Source: Anaspis maculata
Taxonomy: Eukaryota > Arthropoda > Insecta > Coleoptera > Scraptiidae
Assembly: GCA_949128115.1 (NCBI GenBank)
Contig: OX421961.1
Coordinates: 50,640,171-50,704,170 of the forward strand
Direction: 5' to 3'
Length of the DNA stretch: 64,000 nucleotides
Positions 22,987-34,900 of this stretch are shown one piece after another (the stretch's first letter is position 1; the number at the start of each line of letters is the position of its first letter). The notes beneath the pieces are model-generated. The model ran no database searches, was not told the origin of the DNA, and saw only the letters and a program-made list of their open reading frames with translations. A program made the translations under genes and the position numbers.

Positions 22987-25900
22987 GTAAGTATGAAAAG
23001 CACCATTCCATAATCTTTATTCATATTCGAAAGTACATACCATGTGATCAACAAAATTCGGAGTTGGGGTAGGCTGTGACTTGGTCAAATTTGAGGATGT
23101 CAAGCTACTTTCGGCCAGAGCACAGCCTACCCCAATTCCGAATTTTGTTGATCGCATGGTATAAAGTTTCGTTCACATTCAATTAACGTAAGCATAGCTG
23201 AAAAAACGTGATCAAAAATTAACGTAACATAAGGGGCCTTGCAATTTGAAAGAGCTGGAACTCCTACGAAACCGCTTTCTAATATCGTTGTTAAAGAGGA
23301 AATGTATGACTATTACAAACCTTGATAGCATCAGTCGCCATGTCGCTGTCATTCTTTACACTTGAAAAACGAAGCTCTTCCGTAGGTGATAAGAAAATTT
23401 TGTGGATCATTACCAACATTTTCGAGTCAGCTCAATCTGTTTATGAAGTCAAAATTGCAATAGCCCTATTTTTTGGGTAAAGAAGTGAGCTATTTCAATT
23501 GCCCAGCTCAACAGCGTTTTATTCAATTTCTCCAATCGGTATTACTGATAACATTACAAGGAAAAAATAAGTTGGGCTGTCCTCTGACAATATTTCGAGA
23601 GTTTACATGCGGAGCCGCACGTGAAAGTCCCGTAGACGAGTTTTCACTAAGAGCGAGTACGTAGTAGGGACTGCAAAAAGTACTTTGCTCAAGACGCACG
23701 GTTTATACACTCACTATCAGGGACCATGACCTCATATAAAAGTCTACGCCAGTAAAGTGGAAAAGCAAGTTGGCGGCCTAAAATAATCTGAACGTCGCTT
23801 GCTGTGGGAACAGTAGTGAAGCGGCAAATTCTTGCCGCAAACAACTACATTTGCTGAAAAAGTCCTTACCGCTCTTGATAAAAATTCATCTAGGTACGGC
23901 ATTTTTAGTTTTCACGTGTGGTTCCGCATGTTGACTATCGAATATTGCTAAAGCATGAGTCTAACCTATTTTGTCCTAATAATGCTATCAGTATTATCGA
24001 TTAGGAAAATTGAAAAGACCGCTGTTGAACTGTACAATGAAAATTGATCACTTCTTTGCTCTTGGCATTTTCCCAAAAATTAGACTATCGCAATTTCGAC
24101 GGAGGCTGAATGGTGTAATTGATAGAACATGAAGTGCTTGACACTTGATTACTCTCGCCCTAAAATGCACGCCATTTTTATCCATTAGATGTGAAAGCGA
24201 AATTTCCGTAAAAATTCGTATCTATGTTCTTACGTTAATTTCTGCTGCGTTAATTGAGTGTGACCAATAGTTTAAACTCAGCTTGAATAATTAATGTTAC
24301 GGTTTTGACTGGGTACCTACGTTGTCTTGATTCACTATAGTAAAACTAAAATTGAATGATAATCAGTAGTCAGAAAACTAAATATTTATTCCCTTTATTG
24401 AATCCTACCGACAGCTTGTTGACAACAATGAAGAAAAAGGGAAAAAGAGCTTTTCTGTGGCATATCATTTCTTGTTGAGACGAACAGAAATGTGCAATGA
24501 ATACCTACTATCGTCAGCAAACTAAATGAGGACACCCTAATCCGCTCGATTTTTCGCTATGTATTTTTAACGCGATTTTTATGTCATCAGATAGCATTTT
24601 TGTTTGATAAAGGCGTAAAAGTGTGTGAAAACCAGAGGGGAAGAATCTAAAGCCAAAACGAGCCAGGTCAAAACAAAAGGATAAGGTAATAAAAAAAAGG
24701 AGGTCGGTTGATTACGTTATCAGAAATATAACCGACAACGACAACGTCAAAAATACATAGGAGAAAATCGGGTAAATCCGGGGGCGCCCCTGTTTATTTT
24801 GTTCACGATGGTAGTAAAATAAAATAAATTCAAACTATGGTTAGAATCAGACGTCAAAGAATAGGTAGGATGCAATAATAAGGTCTAAATATTACACTTG
24901 ATCCGTATAAGCTACAATAAGGATATTCAGTGAAGAACATGGGTAAAACCATAGTGCACTAGTAACTGTAGTCTAACACCAGAAGCGTGATATCTGAAAA
25001 TTGACAACCATACCTACATTGACTTATCATCCACAGAAAACTCAAGACGAAAAATTCCCTCCAGAAGACGACGGCCATAAACTGCAAGAAAACTTTGCTG
25101 CTAAATTATTTGTGATAAAACACTACTAAACAAAAGGACTTTTGGAGAAATTCCTTTTGTAGTCATATTTTTATACCTAACTTATTTATTTAGTATTAAT
25201 AATTTATTGAAGTTTATTTTTTTATTATTTGTTAAGACCTTTCCAGTCTCGCCATGGGCATGTACGGCAATTGATTTCAATCATATTCCTTAATTGCCAA
25301 CATCAATCGTGCAATATCAGTATTAGGTAATTTTGTTTTGTACATACTAACCGTGTCCATACGTATACAAAAGTATTGTTATTGTTGTTGTGATTTTTTA
25401 TACTCGTACTAATGAAATTCGTAAATAAAGGTGTTACGTTATACCGAGTATAGTTTTACTCCACATTCTAGGTAAAATTATACGATTAGAATAAAAAAAA
25501 ACAACTTTGCAAACAGTAAATGTTCAAACAAAATTACCTGATCTTGTGTCGTTAGCTTCGATTGGTTTTAGTTTGTTGTTAGTAAATATTTTAATGGTAT
25601 AATTTTTCCAGAATGTGGCATAAGACCCTTGTTGAAAACCGGAAGGATTGTGGGAGGTAAAGGAGCAACTTTCGGCGAGTTCCCCTGGCAGGTGCTGGTG
25701 AGGGAGTCCACCTGGCTGGGGTTGTTCACAAAGAACAAGTGCGGTGGTGTGTTGGTTAGCAATAAGTTTGTGATGACGGCAGCCCATTGCCAGCCGGGAT
25801 TCCTGGCCAGTCTGGTGGCCGTGTTCGGAGAATTCGACATTTCCGGAGACCTGGAGAGCAAAAGGCCGATCAGCAGGAACGTGAAGAGAGTCATCGTGCA

Positions 25901-28900
25901 CCGGAAGTACGACCCCGCCACGTTCGAGAACGACCTGGCCTTGCTCGAGCTCGAGTCGCCGGTCAAGTTCGACGCACACATTAGTAGGTTTCCTTTTTCT
26001 TTGATTTCTTCGCGATCACGACCACTGAACTGTTATTTACCTCATTACTAACAACAGGAAGGAACTTGAATTTATGTACGAATCTTATTTTAATCGAAAC
26101 GAAAGTTTCAGAGTACACCTGTTGGTATACAGGTTCCATAGATATACAGTGTGTCGTAATTTCAATTAAGTAGGTACCTACCTAGGGGTAATTAATTTTC
26201 ATTGGGAACACATTTATGACCATTATGATTTAGTCCAATATTGCTTTTACAGTCAAGGATGAAAAGCTGTAAGAATGGTGACAAAAGCAGGAAAACATAA
26301 AACTTGTTCTTTACCTCACAAAAAAAAATCTCAAGATGCATTAAAAGTCAGTTTGCATCAAGAAACAATTTCAAGAAGAACATCAATAGAACAACAAGAC
26401 GAACCAGACCTGTCCTATCCAAAATATTTCTGTCGAAGATATTATCGAGAACTCTATTAAACAAAGAAAAATCCACACAGCAAGTGGTATAGACAGTCAA
26501 TTATCGAACTCTTAAAAAAAACCTGTTGCTTGTCTTCTGTCAAGGATTGCTATTGCTATCATTATTACCAACTTGGAAAAAACACCATGTGCCTTGAGAA
26601 AAGTGAGATACTTCATTATGGTCTATAAAAATGAAGATTAAATGTCAGCTAGAAATTGAAGAGATCCATTTCTATATGCTCGGTAATCAGAAGAGTAATC
26701 GAGAAGGTTCTGGGTTCTGGCCCATCAAGTATAATTTTACGGAAACCAAAGAGGCTTCACCTGTGTTCCTGGTACCGAGACTTGACAATATTTCTTCTTG
26801 ATATGATAGCATTGGACATTTCGAAATTTTGAAACTCAATTTGGATGCAGAATAAGTCTTCATATTGGAGTCACATGTGTGTTAGTAGAAAATGAGAATC
26901 GTATCAACAACTTCAAAATAACCCCGAGATCTGTGCTTCAAGATCTCAAACATCCAGAAGAAATTAATATAAGAATACCAAAAAAAGATTCTGTCTCCCA
27001 AATGAAAGGCAATAATAGTAAACCACCCCCAAGGCCCCCTTAGCCCCTCCCCCTCCCTCTTCCACCTCGGGTGAAAAGCCTGTATATAACCTTCAAAAAT
27101 TCTCAATTGGATATCTGAATACAAGAGTAACTTGACATCGCTCTTATTTTCAGTGAATAGTTTTTTGAGAGAAAAACTAATTAGCTTAGAAAATAATCAG
27201 CTCAAAAAATAATCAACAGCTTATTATTCAAGGAATCAATTCCATTCAGTACTTGATTTTTGTGTCTCAGATACTTCGAACTAATGATTCTCATAAGGAT
27301 TTTGAATGTCGAGGGCTTGGGCCCAAATTAAAGTGAGCCGGAAAAGGACCCTAAAAACACTAGTTATTTCTTGAAAAAGGAAAGTACTCCACATAGTATA
27401 TTATTATACGAGTTTAATAAAACGAAGTTTGTCACACAACTGTTTTTGGGGCACGACGAACGCAGTGAGGGCCAAAAAACATTCCCCCTGTCAGGCCTCA
27501 GGCCCTCAGGCACATTTTTGATGCCGCCTCTCCCAAAATCATTTTTAAGCATCTAGTGAATAACTGCGTACCAAGTGGCAATGTGGTACAATAAAGTGCA
27601 AGTTTGGACTAATTTCATTACCTTAGCCCCCGGAATAATAACAGGGATGCATTACTTGTAGAAAATTGAAAGGCAAGCTCGTCACAGCAAGACTTGTCTG
27701 TCTCCTTCTATAATTCGCGTGCGAAGAGACAAAATACGGGATAGGTAGGTTTACTGAAAAGTTGACACTTTTTCACTTTTGCTGAGCAAGTTGAGTATGA
27801 AGTGCCACTTGCCTGAACAAGGCGAAATTAACTCAACTTCCTCTTTCTCGGGGACTGCGAAGTTAATTGCACACCTTACTACTCTAAATAGGAGAGCTTA
27901 ATTCATGCTTATTTTTAATTAACTAGAGAAGTGAAAACAGGGAGAAACTCTCATGCTGGAAATATGGTTTTTATGGGCGTGAAGGAAACTTGTAAAATTA
28001 TATACAGGAGTTAATAAGTTTGTCCTGTCCTGGTTCTGATGGTTAGACTTTTGCTTGCGCTACTTATATTCAATGTCAGAAGATTCATCCGCAAACAAGA
28101 CTCTTGCTTCTTGGAAATCTCACCACATACAAGTGTCAGCAGCACTGAGTAAATAAATCACTGGTCGCATTTTGAACATCTGGCTGATTCTGCAAGAAAG
28201 CATACGAATACTTTAGACCATATCCTGAACAAACATTTATTTTAAACGTGAATGTTGCTTTATTTAAAAGCTCCAAATCTTTTATTATTTTCGAAATAAC
28301 TACTAGGTACCGTTTTTCACTGACGACGAACCTTGAAATGAACACGTGCAAAAGTATAATGGTGATTTGCGGGTTTGTTAATCTCCAGTGCCCAATATGG
28401 AACCATCCAATAATCTCCGAATGCCCATTATCCTTTTATAGGTAGGTACGTTAAAAATAAGTAAACAAGCTTGGATTCTTCAGGCACTTTCAGTGGCAGA
28501 TTACACGTAAGCTGATTATTTCCCACTTGAAATTTTAATTTTTAAAATAAACAGCCATCAGTGACATCTGATAATTAGGTACCTACCTACCTACAGCAGG
28601 ATTTGGTACCTGTATTAATGTGATTTACAGGCACCATGCCGGTCTTGTTTATTCAATAAATAGAGTTCAATGTTTTGATGTCTAAGTACCGTAAGATCAA
28701 AAACTTTCTTACTCAAGGGAGGCTGTGATCCTGGTCGGTGGCAGGCAAACGAGGCTGATTTTGGCCAGGCCACAGCCTCCCTTATTGAGTAAGAAAGTTT
28801 TTGACCATACGGTATTATGGTGGCCCAACGAAAACGGAATAGACAGATTTTCGGGCACTTGACCTCATTTGATTGTGTGCTGTAATATATTTACCAGAGG

Positions 28901-31900
28901 GACATTAGCCACGTCGTGGGTTCGTCAACTTAAAGCCAGCCTCCTGGAAGGGGCTGTAACCCTCCAAAAACACTGAAATAGGGTATGTGACTGTGTCAGA
29001 TTTTGATGGTTTTATGTCTTTGTTATGAGCAAGTGAAAATTGAAATGTAGCTTGTGCATCAACATTTCTCGAAGATACATTGATTAATTGATGAGAAAAG
29101 TGAAATTAAACGAGAAATTAAATTATTTTAAATCAATGTCACGTGACCTAAAACGCGCCACGATTGGGTGTGACGTCAATCTTCATATCTGTCATTTCTC
29201 ATCTGTCACCGGAGATGTCACGTAGCCCGTAGCGTGTGACGGAGCGTGTCGGTGTTTTCAATTTCACCTGAAAATAAAATGTGATCCAGGTTTCTCGAGA
29301 GCGAATAGCAGTACGCTGCCTCAAATGGACGCTGTAATCGTTGGGCAGTTTTTTTCACGTTAAAATAAAACTGTAGGCACATTCACTAAAATACGGTAGT
29401 CTAAAGTCTGACCACTAACTTCACTTTTAATGACATAACCTCAAATCTCAAATTGTGTTTTGATATCATTTATCGATTATATAACACATATGATACTTAA
29501 TATAATTAAAGGTACCTACCAAGCTCATATACCTATATAAAAATGGTTTTCACAAAAATAGATGGACGACTCCGAAGATAATCCATTTGGATCCCTTCTT
29601 GCAAGTTCCAGCCACTTCCTTCTCATGTGTTCTTTTTTGGGTACCACAATGAAAAGTTAATGTGGGGAACTTCTTCCCGTGTTTTTGCAAAAAGGCACCA
29701 CACACCAGTGATATGATTTTCCACTCATTGTTCTCCAAACAGAACAGCGTCCTTGCGAACATGTGATGGTTTGTTTACATTCGCGAATGACACTTGACAG
29801 TTTATAAACTGTGACGTCACAATGGCCGTTGACTTTCATAAAGCGTTTGGGCGCCAAATATTTTAGCAAAATAAAAAAGATTTTTTTTACGTAAAATAAA
29901 CATGCTTTTATCCAAATAAATACTACTTTCAGTGAAAACCAAGCAATTAGAAATTATTTAGACCAAAATTGAAAAACCATCACATACCCTATTAGCATTA
30001 TCTTGGAAAATTTGCATCTAATCGAAAAAATAATTATAACACCGCTGTAAAGACAATTGAACCACCTTTAAAATGATGTCTTACTTAACCCCAATTGTCA
30101 TTTGAAATTTTCGAGGAGCTGGCATCTGACTACGGGGGTGGAACTTCACGGTTTAATTATTAGCAGTTGAACGTCCCCCTTGGAAACAAAGTTAACCTGT
30201 CCGAGCTTGATCAAAAAAAAATGAGAGCAAATGCCCGAAAATCTGTCTGTTGCATTTTCGTTGGGCCAGCCTGTATGTTTACTCAAGAGATTGCATGCTG
30301 TAATGTATCCGCGTCATGACATCATTCTGTAATGTACCTAGATCACGGGACCATTTCTGTAGTGTAACGTAGTTTATCCTTGTAGTGTATCCTGGTCACG
30401 GCACCATTCTGTGATGTACCAAAGTTAACGATACCATGATCCTGGTTACGGCACCATTCTGTAGTGTAACCTCCTTTTTCGATGTTATTGCTGTAGTGTA
30501 TCCTGCTCATGGGACCATTCTGTAATGTACCCAGGTCACGGCCCCTTTGATGTAGTGTAACCAGGATACACTACAATGCATTATTGAATTAGAACGTGAT
30601 TTAATGCCCAACCCGAGGCCCAACCCGAGGCCCAACCCTATGTTTCAAATATTGGCAATTCAAATTATGATGACAAGAGCTGATTCTTCTGATCTAACTT
30701 CATTTTGTAATTGTTTAATTTTGAACATCAGTAATTCCGGGTTCATTTTATTTCAATTGATTTGAATTATCTGCATCATGCAATACTTCAAAATGGTGTC
30801 AGCAGGCAATAAAAATAGATTAGGTATCTCTCAATATTTGGAAGCGGAATTATTAAGTATTTCAAGTGAGGTATTTAGTCACCGACTAGGTACGTACTGA
30901 TGACCATGCGTATAGACAATACAAATAGAGAAGACCATATGTTTATCACCACCGTCGTCACGGATATTGGGGCATCAAAAATCAGCCAACCTTTTTTTGA
31001 ATGATGGACTCGCCTGGTTCCTACGCAACCGTAAAAATCCGTGACGGCATATGGTCTTTTCTATTTGTATTGTCTATACATCTAATAATGCCCCATAACA
31101 AATGAATTGCTTTAGATGATGATTTTGAGAGGCGAAAATGACTCTTCTGACTTAACAAAACGAATGAAAGCAAGAAAAAAATGATAATGTAGCAAATATT
31201 TAGAATAACTAAACATAAGTAGTCCGGTGCTTAATCGAAGAAACTAAGTGGCTAGAATAGAATATAAAAAAAAATTCTCCAAGAAATTCCACAACAGGTT
31301 GATTTTATATTCAAGGACAGAATTAGCATGATTTCAATGTTCCTGTTTCCTCCATGTGACCCTTTAAAAAATTAACGGGAATAAGGACACAGTCGAATGA
31401 TAAATCATTCTTGAGGGCTTTTAAATTCTCTCTATTTCAATACAAAAGAAAACAGTTGGTGCAGAAGAAATGATGAAATGGTGAAAAATAAGAGTCACCA
31501 TCATTTTGGCTAAGAAACAAGTTTTGAAAGAAAAATTAACATTTTGAATAATATTTTCAGGCCCTTGGAATTGGAGGTTTCGAGATGTTTCCCAAATATA
31601 CAGAATCTTTCAAAAACAGAACCTATAATCAAAATTTTACAGAGGTTAATCTTCAAAGAACCAGTTTTACAACAGCGGTATAAACTTGATATAAGCTATT
31701 CTTGGTATATTCTCCTAGGTTAAGATTGTCGGCATGTTGTTTATACCGGAGTTAACACTTAGAGTTATTCAAAAGTTATGCTATTGAATCGATTCAAACT
31801 ATATAATTTCACTTTAACTGAACTGAACCCTGTATAACTTTTCAACAGAGCATATCAGGGCATCGATTTATTAAATTTTTCGAATTCATTTTTTATTGGA

Positions 31901-34900
31901 AATCTATCCTCACAGCGTGTAATAGTATTTCTGGTACACCCTGTATACAACTATAGAAACTACAATTTGTTCATCAGGCAATGGACGAAAAACTTTGGGG
32001 TTTTCAGTAAAAAATCTCACGGCCTGGAAATGTCACCATATTTTGTATAAGATGTTCCAATGGGACTGTGTTGAGTTAATAGAAAGTAGCTTATCACACT
32101 GAGCACACACATGTTGAATCATAATTGATGGTCTACCTACTTTTCGATTAAGTGAGTACCGTTGAAATGATTGTATGCACTGGATGCCAGCTAAAACTTT
32201 ATATTACCCAGAGATTATCAATACTTGTTGGTTGATGAGACCTCCCTTGGAAAACATTCAAATCTGGTTAGATATAATTAACATGATTAAAAAAATTACA
32301 TACTATTTGCTCTTCAGTACGTTACAGGAAAGTCATCCACGGAGTCCCCAAAACCATCTTCGGACTGATGCTTGTGTGTGTATTTGTGTCGATATGTCAT
32401 TTGAAAGTCCTCGAAAAACTCTATTCAGAACAGTTAAAAATATTTCTCCACCTGTCACCAGTCAAAAATTAAAACATTTCAAAGTGTGAAAGTCTGAAAT
32501 TAAATAACTCAGAAGAAACCCAATATAATCGAACCAAGATCGACAGAACGTTACATAATAAAAAAATAAAATTTGTTATGCAGTCGGAGCTTTTCACCAT
32601 TTCCCACTTGCACGCTATTAATTTTCAAACTTTTTCCAGGCCGATACTATACTTGGGGTGCGACTCCGTGTTATTTGTCAACTGTCGCTGTCTACCTGAT
32701 CTTAAGCAGATACATGTGAATTTCCTATGCTTATCGCTTAGAAGCGACTGTCGATAGTGACAACACAGAGTCCCACCCCTGGAACGGGTCGGATTTTGGC
32801 TAGGAACATCCGCGTTCTGTGTATGACTCATCTGGGGGGGATATTACGTGCCTGGCGATAGACTTTTTTTGGAAAATTCAAACCAGAAGAAAATTGCATT
32901 AGGTGTTTAAATAAATAAAAAAATAAATATGCTTTATTGTTCCTTCGGCCTTTTCGGCCATGAACAAGTAAATTGAAAATAAAAGAAATTACAAAAATAA
33001 TGGAACTCTCTGTTCACGTAACATCAAAAAATGGGTGTTACGTAAACTAGACTCATTTTACGAGTAGATAATATGCTGCAAGTTATATTTGGAGTCAGAA
33101 AATGAAAAAGATTTGAATCAGAAAACAAATATGTACTCGTATAGCACCACTGTAAAAATAATTGAAAAATCTTTGAATTGGGGTATAACTCAAGTACTCC
33201 ATCAAGCTATTCAAAATTGGCCTATGACCACAAGTGATGGAGCAATTTGCAGGTGTGTTATATCATAAAATTTCTTCCCTTCGAAAACAAAATTGACCTG
33301 TCTGTAAACGAGAATATACGTCCCTCTGTTTCGTTTTCAGTAGCCCATCCTGTATAACGTATAAAGCATACAAAATATCAGTTTATCCTCGACTTTATAT
33401 TTACATGGTACCTATACTGATGTCTTCAACATTAAACGGAAGTGCGGGAAATGGTAAATCGATGATGGGCTCCCCTGGTGCTTTTATTGAATAAAATTTC
33501 CGCACAATTTGAAGCGCACGAGCTTTGAATATTAGTTTTGTTGTGAATATAAAAAGAATGGGCTGAAATCGAAATTAATCGACCGCACAATTATTATAGT
33601 CACCTTACACGGTTCCAGACTCATTAACAAAATGATTTGGTGAGAAATAAAAATGTAACGGATGTGAAGAAAAACCTGTTTCAATTTTTTTGGTGCTTTT
33701 TCCAGTTCCGATTTGTCTACCGAGAGACGGCGAGGACTTCACCGGAAGGATGGCGACGGTCACTGGATGGGGGCGGCTGAAGTACGGGGGCGGTGTCCCT
33801 TCCGTTCTGCAAGAAGTCCAAGTTCCTATAATGGAAAATCACGTGTGCCAGGAAATGTTCCGGACAGCGGGACATTCCAAGGTGATCCTGGAATCGTTCC
33901 TGTGTGCAGGATACGCGAACGGCCAGAAAGATTCTTGCGAGGTAACAATATCAGCGTTTTGCCAACAATACTTAGGACTTGAAGTATAAATACCACTAAT
34001 TCAGATTAAAAAATTCGGTTTAAGAGAGCATCATTTCAAATTCTGATTAGTCAGTTTTATTCAAAAAGCGTCATTTATAATTCAGATTAGTCAATTGTAT
34101 TTGAAAATGTATCAATTGGAAATTATAGAACTCGTCAGTTGAATTTCAGAAATCGTCAATTTTGAGGCTCTTTGCTTTTGCTTTTTTGAGAGCCCCAGGC
34201 ATGCGAGTCAATCCGCAACTGTTGCATCGTAAACAAGCGCGAGAAATCCAAGGAACTACATGAATCTTAAGATAAGAATCACTCTTTCTAATTCATGAAT
34301 GACAGGTTCTCAATGACAACTGATCATTTCTATTTTTAATTGACGCTTTCTAAAATTAAATCCCATAATCTGAATTACAAGTGATGGATTTTGAAATTGA
34401 ACTGACGACCAAAATCTGAATTCCAAATGACGCTTCCTCAGATCCAATTATTGATCCATCTGAATTAACGTGATCTAAATTGCAACTGACGACGACGAAA
34501 TATAATTGACGGTTTTCATTTTTAATTCACAAATTATGAATCTAAATTTCAACTAATATGTTCTGAAATTGAAATGACTTATCTGAATTACAAAAATGAC
34601 GTGTTCTTAATTACAATTGATCATTTCGATTTCCAATTGACGCATTCTGAAATCAAATTTACGACCAAAATTGGAAATTGGAGAACACTTTCTCGAATAC
34701 ACTCTTTATATCTGATTTAAAACTGAAGAAATAGATGAATTGAAATTGATGATCTCCGAAATTCGATCAACGAGCTCTGAAATAAAATGATTATTCTGAT
34801 TTTGAACTAATACATCTTTGGGAATGAAAATTGAGCAATCTGAATTACAATTATTATTGACGGTTTTCAAATAGAACTGGACAATCTGAATTTCATTTAA

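Larger units (their letters stand above)
22987..25611 (+). other. flz intron (phase 1), 2.6 kb
   Basis: Begins GTAAGT and ends TTTTTCCAG. Exon 1 leaves one base and the next exon supplies two, so the frame continues. It holds a TA-flanked MITE only 53 bp from the donor and a weak inverted repeat at 24537-24784. A small additional exon cannot be excluded, but none is needed for the frame. Confidence 0.75.
28817..30273. mobile_element. Palindromic element split by an inner THAP-bearing element
   Basis: Ends GGTGGCCCAACGAAAACGGAA (28819) and inverse CATTTTCGTTGGGCC (to 30268). Both arms carry AGACAGATTTTCGGGCA in mirror orientation. The left arm continues to CCCTCCAAAAACACTGAAA at 28978 and the right resumes at TTAGCATTATC at 29992. 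The short sister at 35452 has the same sequence without an interruption, giving a natural empty site. It lies a few bases from the MITE at 28689 and inside the flz intron. Confidence 0.72.
25984..33705 (+). other. flz intron (phase 1), 7.7 kb, transposon-rich
   Basis: GTAGGT donor and TTTTTCCAG acceptor. It contains MITEs at 28689 and 30911, a nested hairpin with a THAP fragment (28817-30273), a minisatellite (30297-30578), dispersed repeats and a LINE tail (32908). From 26000 to 28680 I see only unannotated AT-rich sequence and a patch with repeated TCAGGCC/CAGGCC motifs near 27500. Confidence 0.75.

Noticed and set aside
22508..23011. Minus-strand 167-codon hydrophobic frame
   Set aside because: Antisense of the Thr/Lys-rich repeats (ACN/AAR codons read as Val/Leu/Phe); no independent support.
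25037..25130. Possible extra exon after TCATCCACAG
   Set aside because: In the required phase it reaches a stop after about a dozen codons, and splicing directly to 25612 keeps the frame.
25524..25981. Minus-strand frames of 137-151 codons over the protease exon
   Set aside because: They are antisense shadows of the well-conserved trypsin exon.
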